Assembly: GCF_018310535.1 (NCBI RefSeq)
Contig: NZ_CP074102.1
Location: forward strand, 4,960,001-5,024,000
DNA: 64,000 nucleotides
Source of the DNA: Streptomyces mirabilis
GTDB lineage: Bacteria; Actinomycetota; Actinomycetes; Streptomycetales; Streptomycetaceae
Direction: 5' to 3'
In this document: piece after piece, positions 8,068 through 16,535 of the stretch
Position numbering within the stretch: position 1 is the first letter of the stretch
Layout of the letters: each line of letters starts with the position of its first letter
Position numbers and translations under genes: made by a program
The notes under the pieces: generated by a model
Told to the model about the DNA's origin: nothing
The model's database searches: none
What the model saw: only the letters and a program-made list of their open reading frames with translations

Positions 8068-8844
8068 TCAGCAGCCCTGAACAGCGAAGTTATTACCGCA
8101 TGAGCGGGGATTGACCGAGGACTCGCGCAGGGCGGAAATGGGGGCCAGCGCCGCGCGCGACTGCGCCCACAGCACCAGCGCGTACGCCGCCACGGACAGC
8201 ACCGAGCCGAGCAGCCCCAGGGTGACGAAGGGCCGTAGGACGGGGACGAGCCGGGAGCGCAGGCGGTAGGCGGCGTACGCCGGGATCACGACTCCCTGCA
8301 CCGCCATCAGCCAGGCGATGTACCCGAGCGAGGAACCGGAGGCGCGTACGCCGAGTCCGTCCACGACGGTGTACGCGGCGATCGACAGACCGGTGGCCAA
8401 CGCCGCGCCGATGGCGGCCCAGTTGGGGCACCGCCCGCGCATTCCCCACAGCGCGACCCCCGTCAGCCCCGCGCACGACACCGCGATCCCCGCCGCCGCC
8501 CAGGCGTTCGGCACCTCGTGCGCGAACACGGCCGCCAGCACGGTGACGACCAGCGGGGCGGTCCCGCGGGCGATCGGATACGCCTGCCCGAAGTCGCCCA
8601 GCCGGAAGGAGCGCATCAGCAGGACGTAGTACAGGACGTGGATCCCGGCCGACACGAGCAGATACGGCCACGCCCCGGCCGCCGGCACCGCCACGAACGG
8701 CATCAGCGCCAGCCCGATCAGCATCCCGCCGCCCGCGATCAGCGTGAACCCGACGAGCTTGTCGGTGATGCGATGCGCGATCGCGTTCCAACTGGCGTGG
8801 GTGACCGCGGCGAGCAGCACCGCCGCGGTGACCAGTGGGGTCAC
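8068..8844 (-). CDS. EamA/DMT-family transporter, 3' end replaced by the R3 site
   Basis: GTG 8844 overlaps the YbaK stop (GTGA). The 258-residue membrane protein has the drug/metabolite transporter pattern of short hydrophobic helices, with MRSFRLGDFGQAYPIARGTA and APISALRESSV near the two repeat ends. In relatives the ALRE-S/T-SV motif opens a further helix pair (about 30-45 residues). Here the sequence after SSV changes to NPRSCGNNFAVQGC, which is encoded by R3 and its flank, and then stops. The last helix or two are therefore missing. Function as an exporter is doubtful. The broken end marks a recombination point. Confidence 0.8.
   Translation of the reverse strand: MTPLVTAAVLLAAVTHASWNAIAHRITDKLVGFTLIAGGGMLIGLALMPFVAVPAAGAWPYLLVSAGIHVLYYVLLMRSFRLGDFGQAYPIARGTAPLVVTVLAAVFAHEVPNAWAAAGIAVSCAGLTGVALWGMRGRCPNWAAIGAALATGLSIAAYTVVDGLGVRASGSSLGYIAWLMAVQGVVIPAYAAYRLRSRLVPVLRPFVTLGLLGSVLSVAAYALVLWAQSRAALAPISALRESSVNPRSCGNNFAVQGC
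8077..8118. repeat. 42-bp repeated site, copy R3, at the junction with the chromosome
   Basis: This copy has TTATTACCGCATGA, preceded by CTGAACAGCGAAG and followed by TTGACCGA. It encodes, on the minus strand, the foreign tail of the EamA protein. Bases to its right are normal EamA coding sequence, so the element/chromosome junction lies at about 8111-8118. Confidence 0.68.
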
Positions 8845-9347
8845 AGGTGCTGCTCGCGCACGTCCACCAGCGTGCCGCCCGCATGCGCGACCAGCGTCTT
8901 GGGGTCCATGGGGAACACGGTGTACGGGGTGCCGGCCGCGGCCCACACCACGTCGTGGTCGAGCAGCGAACGGTCCGCGAGCACCCGCGTCCTCGTACGG
9001 TGGCCGAAGGGCGGCACACCGCCGATCGCGTACCCGGTCGTCTCCCGTACGAGATCGACCTTGGCCCGCGTCACCTTTCCGGCCCCGAGCTCCCGCCGCA
9101 CGAGCTCCAGATCGACCAGCGACGCCCCGTCCATGAGTACGAGCACGGGGACCCCGTCCGCGGCGAAGATCAGCGACTTGCAGATCTGGCTCAGCTCGCA
9201 CCCGATCGCGGCGGCGGCCTCGGCGGCGGTACGGGTCGCGTCCGGGAAGCGGCGGATGCGCGGCAGCAGGTCAGCGAGGCCCAGCTCCTCCAGGGCCTCG
9301 GCGAAACGGGGGTGGGCTCCGGACTCTTCGGCGGCGTCGGTCGTCAT
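8841..9347 (-). CDS. YbaK/ProX-type aminoacyl-tRNA deacylase
   Basis: The 168-residue product is taken from ATG 9347 (MTTDAAEESGAHPRF); a GTG at 9380 is also possible. ELSQICKSLIFA carries the invariant lysine of the YbaK/EbsC fold. VLVLMDGASLVDLE, TTGYAIGGVPPFGH and ADRSLLDHDVVWAAAG follow in the usual order. Members hydrolyse mischarged tRNA such as Cys- or Ala-tRNAPro in the cytoplasm. The exact substrate cannot be told from sequence. It overlaps the downstream transporter gene by four bases, so the two were one transcript before the transporter was broken. Confidence 0.85.
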   Translation of the reverse strand: MTTDAAEESGAHPRFAEALEELGLADLLPRIRRFPDATRTAAEAAAAIGCELSQICKSLIFAADGVPVLVLMDGASLVDLELVRRELGAGKVTRAKVDLVRETTGYAIGGVPPFGHRTRTRVLADRSLLDHDVVWAAAGTPYTVFPMDPKTLVAHAGGTLVDVREQHL

Positions 9348-9639
9348 GGGCGGCACGCTATCGGTCGGTGCAGGAGGCACGCGAGCGAGTTCCGATGCGC
9401 CGGGGTGCCGGGTCTCGTGCCGGCCCCAGTCCCACCAGAAGCGTCACATGACGGGGGAGCCGTCGGGGACGGCACGGCCTGCGGGCAGCCCTGGGGGAGG
9501 GGAGAACGTCATGCGCGGAGCGTAGAAGTCCCCACTGGCATCGCCCCCGAGCGCCTCCGAGCCGCTCCCGGGGCCGACCCGTTCCCCGCCCGGACAGGTC
9601 CTGACTGCCCGCCCGGACGTGCCCTGGCTCCCCGCCCGG

Positions 9640-11310
9640 CTAGCTTCCCGCCTTCAGCAGTGCCGCCACGATCGGGCCCGCCGTGTCGCCGCCGTGGCCG
9701 CCCTGTTGGACGACGCCCGCCGCGGCGAGGTCGCCCTTCCACGCGGTGAACCAGCCGTTGGGCTTCTTCTGGCCGTCGACCTCCGCGGAGCCGGTCTTCG
9801 CGCCGTAGTCGGGGCCGAGGCCGGACATCGCCTCGGCGGCGGTGCCGTACGCCGCCGTATACTGCATGAGTTCGCGGAGCTGGGCGAGGGTGGTGGCGGG
9901 GAGGGTGCGGGAGGCCGTCGCCAGCTTGCGGTTGTCGACCGTCGGGGACACCAGGTACGGCTGGTGGAAGACGCCCGTCTTGACCGTGGAGGCGACCGAG
10001 GCCATGTTCAGCGGGTTCATGCGGACCCCGCCCTGGCCGATCAGCGAGGCCGCCATCTGGGCCGCGGACTGGACCGGGACCGAGCCGTCGAAGGACGGGA
10101 CACCGATGGCCCAGTTGTTCATGGACAGGCCGAAGTACTGCTGCGCCTGGTTCGTCAGGTCGGAGTTCGACAGCTTCTTGGCCTGACTGATGAAGGCGGT
10201 GTTGCAGGAGCGCGCGAAGCTCGCCTTGAACGTGCCGCCCTTGATCTCGAACTTGTCGTCGTTCTGGAACTTCCAGCCGCCGTACGTCACGTACTTCGGG
10301 CACGGGTGCTGCTTGTCGGCCGAGGCGAGCCCCTTGTCGATGAGCAGCGACGACGTGATGACCTTCATGGTGGAGCCGGGGGCCAGCGAGCCCTGGAAGG
10401 CCGTGTTGAAGCCGTGGCTGGTGTTGGCGACCGCGAGGATCTCGCCCGTCGAGGGCCGCATCAGGACCACCGACGCCCGGTCCTTCTTGGCGACCTGCTG
10501 CTCGGCGTCCGCCTGGAGGGTCGGGCTGAGCGTGGTCTTCACGGTCCCCGGGGTGCCCTCGCTGAGGGTCACCAGGGTCTTGTCGGGCGTCTTCTGGGTG
10601 CCCTTGGCGGCGGCCTTGCGGGCCACGCGCAGTTCGATGCCCGCCTTGCCGCCGGCGATCTTGCCGTACTTCTCGCGCAGCCCGTCCAGCACTGTGCCCA
10701 GCGAGGGGTACTTGGCCGTGGTGATCTCGCCGCCGTCGCGGTCGAGGGCGGTGACCGGGGGAGTGCCCGCCGGACCGGTGACCAGACGGTCGCCGTCCTG
10801 GAGGTCGGGGTGCACGACCGACGCCTGCCAGCCGACCAGCGCCGCACCGTCCTTGGCGCGGCGCACGACGGTCAGCTTCGAGTCGTACGCCAGGGGCTTG
10901 CTCTTGCCCTTGTACGTGACGGTGGCCTTGACGGAGAAGGGGACGGAGGCCCCGGACGCCGTGCCCGGCGTGAGCTTGACGCCGGTGATGTGGGCGTCCT
11001 TGCCGTAGCCGGTCAGCAAGGTCTTCGCGGCCGCCGAGTCGTCGGTGGCGGCGGCCGCCTTCGTGACGTCACCGCTCTGCCAGGCGGTCAGGAACCGCGT
11101 GGACAGCGCCGTGACCTCGGCCGCCGACGGCGGACCGGTCTTCACGGCCTTGTGGGCGGCGGTCTCCGACGTACGGTCCTCGGCCGACGCCCCGCCGGCG
11201 TACAGGCTGTAGGCGCCGAACGCCCCGCCGCCGACGACCACCGCGATCAGCCCGCCGACCACGGCGGGCTTCGTCTTTCGTCGCTCGGCGACGCGCCTTC
11301 TGTTCCCCAC
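9640..11310 (-). CDS. MecA-like class B penicillin-binding protein (first paralogue)
   Basis: GTG 11310 opens a 556-residue protein with a basic N-terminus, a single membrane anchor (about residues 15-35) and an NTF2-like/MecA_N domain (about 60-185). The transpeptidase domain has STMK (nucleophile near 312), SCN (about 370) and KTG in GAKTGSAE (about 505). The PBP dimerisation part between these is short. It cross-links peptidoglycan outside the membrane. The next gene is a close paralogue on the same strand, which suggests tandem duplication. The MecA_N-like domain raises the possibility of low beta-lactam affinity; that is inference. Confidence 0.9.
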   Translation of the reverse strand: MGNRRRVAERRKTKPAVVGGLIAVVVGGGAFGAYSLYAGGASAEDRTSETAAHKAVKTGPPSAAEVTALSTRFLTAWQSGDVTKAAAATDDSAAAKTLLTGYGKDAHITGVKLTPGTASGASVPFSVKATVTYKGKSKPLAYDSKLTVVRRAKDGAALVGWQASVVHPDLQDGDRLVTGPAGTPPVTALDRDGGEITTAKYPSLGTVLDGLREKYGKIAGGKAGIELRVARKAAAKGTQKTPDKTLVTLSEGTPGTVKTTLSPTLQADAEQQVAKKDRASVVLMRPSTGEILAVANTSHGFNTAFQGSLAPGSTMKVITSSLLIDKGLASADKQHPCPKYVTYGGWKFQNDDKFEIKGGTFKASFARSCNTAFISQAKKLSNSDLTNQAQQYFGLSMNNWAIGVPSFDGSVPVQSAAQMAASLIGQGGVRMNPLNMASVASTVKTGVFHQPYLVSPTVDNRKLATASRTLPATTLAQLRELMQYTAAYGTAAEAMSGLGPDYGAKTGSAEVDGQKKPNGWFTAWKGDLAAAGVVQQGGHGGDTAGPIVAALLKAGS

Positions 11311-11407
11311 AGCTTTCGATCCTCCGCCTGTTCCCCAAGTCCCCCGGCACCCTCATGCTCCTCAACGAGAGCCCCCACCCTAGGGTCCCGCCCTGTCAAG
11401 GGTGACT

Positions 11408-13048
11408 TCAGCCGCCCGTTCGTAGCACAGCTGCGACGATCGGACCGGCCGCGTCCACCCCGTGACCGCCTTGCTGGGTCATCGCGGCGGCCGCGATGTC
11501 GTTCCGATAGCCGGTGAACCAGCTGTTCGACTTGGACTGGGCGTCGACCTCGGCGGAGCCGGTCTTGGCGCCGATGTTGCCGCCGAGTCCCGCCATCACC
11601 TGGGCGGCGGTGCCGCTGGTCGCGGTGAGGTTCATCATCGCGCGCAACTGCGCGGACGTACTGCTGGGCAGGCCCTTCGCCGTCGCCAGTTCCCGGTCGT
11701 CGAGCTTGGGCGAGACGATGACCGGCTGCCGGAAGGTGCCCGTCATCGCCGTCGCCGTGACCGACGCCATGTTCAGCGGGCTCATCTGGACCTGGCCCTG
11801 GCCGATCGCGTTCGCCGCGCGGTCCGGGCCGCCGGAGGCGGGGACGCTGCCGTCGAAGGAGGGGATGCCGGTCTTCCAGTTGTTCTGGCCGAGGCCGAAG
11901 CGCGTCTGTGCCTCGGTCGTCAGGGACTCGTCCGTGAGCGGCTTCTCGTCGATCAGTTTCACGAAGGCCGTGTTGCAGGACCGCATGAAGCTGTTGGCGA
12001 GGCTCGCCTTCTCGTTCGGCGCGAGGTTGGTGAGGTTGTGGAAGGTCTGGCTCTGCCAGGTCGCGGTCTCCGGGCAGGGCGCCGGGCCGTTCATGGTGGT
12101 CACGCCGTTGTCGATGAGCATCGCCGCGGTGATGATCTTCATCGTGGAGCCGGGGGCCAGGGTGCCCTGGAAGGCCGCGTTGAAGCCGTCCGCACGGTGG
12201 TTGGCGACCGCCAGCACCTCGCCGCTGCTCGGCTGCACGGCCACCACGGACGACTCGGCGTACCGGGCGACCGCCTTCTCCGCCGCCGCCTGCACGCTCG
12301 CGCTGAGGGTGGTGCGCAGCCTGCCGGCCTTGCCCTTGGCGAGGGTCACCAGGGCGGTGTCCCCCGCGCCCTCGGTCGCGTGATGGATCGCCAGCTCGAC
12401 TCCGGCCGTACCGCCCGCCGTGTCGCCGTACTTCTCGCGCAGCGCGTCCAGGATCGGCCCCAGCGAGGGGTACTTCTCCTTCGTCAGGACAACGTTGTTC
12501 CGGTCCACGGCCTCGATGGGCGGGCTCGCCGACTCGCCCGTGACCAGCGTGTCTCCCTCCTGCAACTCGGGATGCACGACGGACGGCTTCCAGTCGACCA
12601 GCGCCTTCCCAGTGGTCTCGCCGCGCACGACGGTCATCCGGGAGTCGTACGCGAAGGGCTTGGACTTCCCCTCGAACGACACCGTCGCCTTGACGGAGAA
12701 CGGCACGGTGGCTCCCGCCGCCGCCCCCGGGGTGATCTTCACACCGGTGAGGTGCGCGTCGTCGCGGTAACCAGCCAGCAACTCCTGCGCCTTCTGGGCG
12801 AAGTTGGTGTAGGCGGCGGCCTTGGCGGCGTCACCCTGCTCCCAGGCGGCGAAGAACTTCGTCGAGGTCTCCTTGACCTCCGCGCTGCTCGGCGGCCCCG
12901 TCTTCACGGCCGCGGGTCCGCCGCTCCCCGAGCCCCCGCCCCCGCTCCCGTTGAGCGCCGACATCACATTGAAGGCGCCGTATCCGGCACCCCCCACCAT
13001 CACGGCGAACACACTGCCGATGACGGCGGCCTTTGCCCCCTTGCGCAT
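11408..13048 (-). CDS. MecA-like class B penicillin-binding protein (second paralogue)
   Basis: The 546-residue product starts at ATG 13048 (MRKGAKAAVIGSVF), has one N-terminal anchor and a Gly/Ser-rich linker (NGSGGGGSGSGG). An NTF2-like domain precedes the transpeptidase domain with STMK (about 302), SCN (about 358) and KTG in GAKTGSAE (about 494). It is collinear with the neighbour downstream along its whole length (shared runs include GVKITPG-type, DRASVVL-like and NMASV). The two are separated by 97 bases and probably cotranscribed from upstream of 13048. The role is septal or polar wall synthesis in the sense of MecA-type PBPs, with substrates outside the membrane. Confidence 0.9.
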   Translation of the reverse strand: MRKGAKAAVIGSVFAVMVGGAGYGAFNVMSALNGSGGGGSGSGGPAAVKTGPPSSAEVKETSTKFFAAWEQGDAAKAAAYTNFAQKAQELLAGYRDDAHLTGVKITPGAAAGATVPFSVKATVSFEGKSKPFAYDSRMTVVRGETTGKALVDWKPSVVHPELQEGDTLVTGESASPPIEAVDRNNVVLTKEKYPSLGPILDALREKYGDTAGGTAGVELAIHHATEGAGDTALVTLAKGKAGRLRTTLSASVQAAAEKAVARYAESSVVAVQPSSGEVLAVANHRADGFNAAFQGTLAPGSTMKIITAAMLIDNGVTTMNGPAPCPETATWQSQTFHNLTNLAPNEKASLANSFMRSCNTAFVKLIDEKPLTDESLTTEAQTRFGLGQNNWKTGIPSFDGSVPASGGPDRAANAIGQGQVQMSPLNMASVTATAMTGTFRQPVIVSPKLDDRELATAKGLPSSTSAQLRAMMNLTATSGTAAQVMAGLGGNIGAKTGSAEVDAQSKSNSWFTGYRNDIAAAAMTQQGGHGVDAAGPIVAAVLRTGG

Positions 13049-13197
13049 CGCGCGAAACCCTCCCCGTGGACCCCTCCCCCGAACTTCTGAACGCGTTCAG
13101 AAAAGCCGGTCTGCAGGGCACTGTATGCGGGAGGAGTGACACGTGGGGCGGAGATTCTCCGAATCGTTAGACACAGCAACGATGGCGCGGCAGGGAA

Positions 13198-13235
13198 CGA
13201 CGATGGCGCGGCAGTCACCCGCCGCGCCATCGTCG
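13198..13235 (-). terminator. Hairpin beside the left pmt 3'-end copy
   Basis: Fifteen-base arms (CGACGATGGCGCGGC and its complement) enclose an 8-base loop. It sits 7 bases left of the 95-bp repeat copy, exactly as the hairpin at 17926 sits beside the intact pmt gene. It therefore looks like the original pmt terminator. There is no long T-run. Confidence 0.6.
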
Positions 13236-13242
13236 TGCACCC

Positions 13243-13337
13243 GCCCAGCTAGACCCAGGTGTCCAGCCACATCCGTGACCGCCACTGGTCTATGGGGATC
13301 GCGGTGCCCGTGTACAGGGGCCAGAAGTAGATGAAGT
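13243..13337 (-). repeat. 95-bp direct repeat, left copy: severed 3' end of pmt
   Basis: These 95 bases are identical to 17964-18058, which encode the last 29 codons and stop of pmt. Here they are not joined to a gene: the coding match ends at 13337, and 13338-13599 shows nothing coding. The two copies are 4721 bases apart in the same orientation. They are the likely left and right ends of an inserted element that restored the target gene on the right. Confidence 0.85.
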
Positions 13338-13599
13338 CCGCGCGAGGAGCCCTCGCGGGGCTCTGAACTGGGTGTTTTGCTTTGACTGGAGACGTATCAG
13401 GCGGCCTGGGCCGTCTGTGGGCCGTGATCTTGAGCGGCGTAGGGGGCGCCCTGGCCAGCGGTCGGCCGGATGGGGGCTCACCTCGCGGGTAGAACGCTGC
13501 GCAGCGGACACACCCCCCACGCGTCTCTATTTGCCGTTTTGCGCACTTTCACGGCCCATGTTTGTCGGCGGGCGGTTTGCCGTCTACCGGCCTCGCTGC

Positions 13600-14478
13600 T
13601 CAACGATTGCAGTTGAGAGTTTGCATCGGCGGGGCGCCGGCCGAGCTGAGTGCCCATGTCGTGCCGGTCCAGATGACGTAGGGGGTCGCGGCGGTGCCGA
13701 ACCCACTCCCCGAGCTGTAGCCCTTACCGGTGACGGCATTGCAGATGGCTGTCGCTTCGCCAGCCGCGAGCTGGACGTCGAGACCGTTGATCTTTAGCCC
13801 ATTGCACGTTGTAGAGGACGCGCTCGTGGTGGTGCTCGCACAAGTGAGCGTCGCGCCGTGCACGATCTGGGTCGAGAGGAACTGACCGAAGACCGGTTCG
13901 GATCCTGCCGGTCCCTGCGGTCCGGTGGTGCCCTGTGGTCCGGTGGTGCCCTGTGGTCCGGTGGCGCCCTGCGGTCCAATGACGCCCTGCGGCCCGATGA
14001 CGCCCTGCGAGCCGGTGGTTCCCTGTGGTCCGGTGGTTCCCTGCGGCCCGATGACGCCCTGCGAGCCCTGCGAGCCGGTGGTTCCCTGTGGTCCGGTGGT
14101 GCCCTGCGATCCCTGCGGTCCGGTGACGCCCTGCGAGCCCTGCGAGCCGGTGGAGCCCTGAGGTCCTTCCGATCCGGTGGCGCCCTGCGGTCCCTGCGGC
14201 CCCTGTGGTCCGACCTTGCACTTGTCGTTGTGTCCGTGGCCGTCGCCCCGGAAGCTGGGCGCGCCGCCGCGAGCACTCCTGTCGTCCCGGCAGTCACCGC
14301 CGCCGACGGCACCTACCGAGGTCGTGGGCGCCGACAGAGAGCTCAACGGGGCCGCAAGCGCAGGTTGGGCGAAACCAAGCACCCCGAGGGCCAGCGACGC
14401 CGCAGCACCGCCGGCGCGCCACCTGCCCTGTCTGGGCAGCGGCCCCATGCCGGACCGGGTGCGGTTCTCAGCACTCAT
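13600..14478 (-). CDS. Secreted collagen-like protein
   Basis: ATG 14478 lies 9 bases after GAGGAG and opens 292 residues; a TTG at 14484 is too close to the site. A signal peptide runs to AQPALAAPL (about residue 43). After a polar stretch (DGHGHNDKCK) there are about 35 uninterrupted Gly-X-Y triplets, mostly GPQ, GTT, GSQ, GVI and GAT, near residues 88-192. A globular C-terminal domain of 100 residues with four Cys (TLTCASTT, TTCNGLK, ATAICNAV, TLNCNR) follows. Such proteins form extracellular triple helices, here without Pro hydroxylation. Thr in the Y position suggests glycosylation, perhaps by the mannosyltransferase encoded nearby; that is speculation. The gene is inside the island and probably ends its own transcript. 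Confidence 0.85.
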   Translation of the reverse strand: MSAENRTRSGMGPLPRQGRWRAGGAAASLALGVLGFAQPALAAPLSSLSAPTTSVGAVGGGDCRDDRSARGGAPSFRGDGHGHNDKCKVGPQGPQGPQGATGSEGPQGSTGSQGSQGVTGPQGSQGTTGPQGTTGSQGSQGVIGPQGTTGPQGTTGSQGVIGPQGVIGPQGATGPQGTTGPQGTTGPQGPAGSEPVFGQFLSTQIVHGATLTCASTTTSASSTTCNGLKINGLDVQLAAGEATAICNAVTGKGYSSGSGFGTAATPYVIWTGTTWALSSAGAPPMQTLNCNR

Positions 14479-14688
14479 GCTCAATTACTCCTCGGAGAAG
14501 CAAGCGAATGGATGGGGAATCCCGCTTTCGGGCATCCTCTGGCAGCTTTTCGCCGCTGGGCGGCCCTGGCGGCAAACGCGCCGAACGATCAAGCGATCGG
14601 TCTAACGGAGCGCAACCATCTGCACGGTCGCCCACGTGGAGACCCTGATGAAGCGGCGTGCCGCGAGCGGGGAGGCCCTTGGCGGGAA
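14479..14688. other. Upstream region of the collagen-like gene
   Basis: Apart from the GAGGAG ribosome binding site at about 14488-14493, I see no gene or clear promoter element. Short frames here have no coding-like third-position bias. Confidence 0.4.
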
Positions 14689-14729
14689 CGAGGGGCCCCG
14701 GTCGCACGCAATGCGACCGGGGCCCCTCG
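14689..14729 (-). terminator. Strong hairpin, 18-bp stem
   Basis: The arms CGAGGGGCCCCGGTCGCA and the exact complement flank CGCAA (14707-14711). It lies 28 bases past the stop of the tyrosine recombinase fragment and probably was its terminator. It may also insulate the collagen-like gene from transcription arriving from the right. Confidence 0.75.
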
Positions 14730-14757
14730 CCTCTCCAAGCCGGCGATACCACTGCGA

Positions 14758-14870
14758 TTACGCTGCGCGCTTCTCGGAGGTTCCATGCGAGGACTTGACA
14801 TAGAGGCTGTCGACGGCCTTTCGCGTACGTCCCTCACTATTCGGCATCAGGTGCGTGTACGTCCGGAGCG
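14758..14870 (-). pseudogene. Tyrosine recombinase (phage integrase) C-terminal remnant
   Basis: The minus strand reads TYTHLMPNSEGRTRKAVDSL and ends 14 residues later at the stop 14758. This is the end of the catalytic domain of actinobacterial phage integrases, in which the Tyr of TYTHL (codon 14857-14859) is the nucleophile. The sequence upstream of LRT in the same frame is not integrase-like, so everything before the last motif is lost. It lies inside the 95-bp-repeat island, which makes it the best candidate for what is left of that island's integrase. Confidence 0.75.
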
Positions 14871-15255
14871 GGAAACGCGCAGGGGGGCTCAGGGAAAACC
14901 GCAGGTGGCAGACGGTGGGCGTAGCCCGCTGTAAAACTGTCTCGGCCACGTTGTGCCGCCTGAATCGTTCGCCCGTACACCGTGTCGAGGTGGCTAATCG
15001 ACACGGCGACGAGCGACGCCTATTGGAGGCATCCATGTCCGATGGTGTGGTCCACGCAGAGAGTGAGGGACCGCACCTTGCGAGGCTCATGAAGAGGACG
15101 TTCCGTGACGCGATGCAATGGACTTTCGCCGGGGCGCTGTCCCTGTAGCACCAGGAACGGCGAAGAATGTCCGAGATTCGCTGTCTGTCACTAGCACCCC
15201 ACAGGTAACGTCGCTGTTCGAAGAAAGCAGTCGACCACTGCGACCATGGGGGAAC

Positions 15256-15759
15256 ATGATGCCCGCGGGAAGATTCTTCGCAATCGCGAGTACGGTAGTC
15301 GCTCTGTCCGCGTTAACGCTCGGGACAGCCCAAGCTGACACCGGAGGAGTTGTGCAGGGCAATGTCCGGGTAGAGTCCGCCGAGGGGGATGCCGTCGGGG
15401 GATGGATGTCTCAGGAATACATCAACGCTCACCCCGACGACGCGGCGGCGATGGGTATCGTCGCCCATCCGAACTCGGCATCCAAATGCGACGCCGATAC
15501 GTGCCTGGACGTGGTCGGCACCGGGCTCCGAGTGACACAGATGAACGCCTCGGGATTCGGGAACGTGGGATGCACAGCCCCCCACTACCACAGGAATTGG
15601 GGTTTCCTCTACACCGGGTACAACATCTGCCCTGACGGGGACGGACCAGGCGTTTACTGGTACAGCTACAAGAGGCCTCGCACGTTTAACGATGGTGACG
15701 TCGTGAGCGTCCACTGGGACAACATCGACGGCGAGCCGGCAGCTCGGATCCACCGGTAG
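15256..15759 (+). CDS. Secreted small protein of unknown function
   Basis: ATG 15256 follows a GGGGGAAC site. The 167-residue product has a signal peptide (RFFAIASTVVALSALTLG, cut probably after AQA). The mature part has Cys in KCDADTCLDV, GCTAPHYH and YNICPDG, likely two disulfides, and is rich in aromatic residues towards its end (GVYWYSYKRPRTF). I recognise no family. The layout resembles small lectin-like or inhibitor proteins that streptomycetes secrete. A hairpin just after the stop shows it is transcribed alone. Confidence 0.65.
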   Translation: MMPAGRFFAIASTVVALSALTLGTAQADTGGVVQGNVRVESAEGDAVGGWMSQEYINAHPDDAAAMGIVAHPNSASKCDADTCLDVVGTGLRVTQMNASGFGNVGCTAPHYHRNWGFLYTGYNICPDGDGPGVYWYSYKRPRTFNDGDVVSVHWDNIDGEPAARIHR

Positions 15760-15765
15760 AACGCT

Positions 15766-15804
15766 GTGAGGTGTGGCCCCCCAGGGTGGTGGGCCACACC
15801 TCAC
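15766..15804 (+). terminator. Hairpin terminator after the secreted-protein gene
   Basis: Fourteen-base arms (GTGAGGTGTGGCCC and its exact complement) flank an 11-base loop, starting 7 bases past the stop codon at 15759. No T-run follows, as is usual in Streptomyces. Confidence 0.75.
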
Positions 15805-15819
15805 TGGGAAGGATGGGGA

Positions 15820-16245
15820 GTGGGCACAGCGGACGACCTTGATGAGGTACTAACTGGTCAATCCGGGGACATGCGATGGGTGGTGCGCGCCGGCCTGGTC
15901 AGAGAAGGCGTGATTGCCACGTTTCTTGATGTGTTTCGTGGCGATCGCCTCATCGACAGCGGCGGTGGGACAAGCCCTATTGCACTGGAGTCAATGGTTA
16001 ATTTCTCCTACGGATATTCCGATGACTCACCTGTGTCCGTAGTGGCACGGTGTGCGGTGGGAATTGACCGCCTTGTCGCTGTCACGGATAGTGGCCGTGA
16101 GGTGGTCATGAAACTATCCGAACCAGTGGAGCGATTCGGGACGCGATTTGGCGCCTGTATCTTGCCATCTCTCTGTCACCTCGCGCGTATTTCTGCATGG
16201 TCCCGTGATGAGCTTGTCTTCGAGGGTACGGCTCGCTTTCTTTGA
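15820..16245 (+). CDS. Hypothetical protein
   Basis: GTG 15820 preceded by GGATGGGGA gives 141 residues. There is no signal peptide or membrane helix. The sequence has alternating hydrophobic strands (MRWVVRAGLV, VIATFLDVF, VVARCAVGIDRLVAV) and ends in VFEGTARFL. I do not recognise it. Its GC content is lower than that of its chromosomal neighbours (ATTTCTC, GATGTGTTTCG), which suits recent acquisition with the island. Confidence 0.5.
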   Translation: MGTADDLDEVLTGQSGDMRWVVRAGLVREGVIATFLDVFRGDRLIDSGGGTSPIALESMVNFSYGYSDDSPVSVVARCAVGIDRLVAVTDSGREVVMKLSEPVERFGTRFGACILPSLCHLARISAWSRDELVFEGTARFL

Positions 16246-16535
16246 CAATGGCGAGTCGTGCCTTGCCAGGATCCCGGGGAGAGTTACATTCGGCTGGTTT
16301 GATCGTGAGATTCCGTGCAGCGCGAGGGCGGCTTCGGGGGGTGTGGGCCGTCGGCCACCGGTGACCATTCGAACAAGCCGGGATCTGACGTGTTGTGAGG
16401 CGAGCGTGCCTTGGACGAGACGTGGACGGCGATCAACCGCCGCTCCCTACAGAAACAGAAAACCCCTGGTCGGGGCCCGCGTGATCGGGCGATCTTGAGG
16501 GGACTGTAAAGCTGCCGAGCTCTCAGCCCACCCGG

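Noticed and set aside
13338..13599. Possible small gene right of the left pmt repeat
   Set aside because: Frames here have no coding-like third-position bias and no ribosome site; nothing supports a gene in these 262 bases.
13920..14215. Short-period DNA repeats that could suggest a CRISPR array or minisatellite
   Set aside because: They are the codons of Gly-X-Y triplets in the collagen-like gene; there are no spacers and no cas genes.
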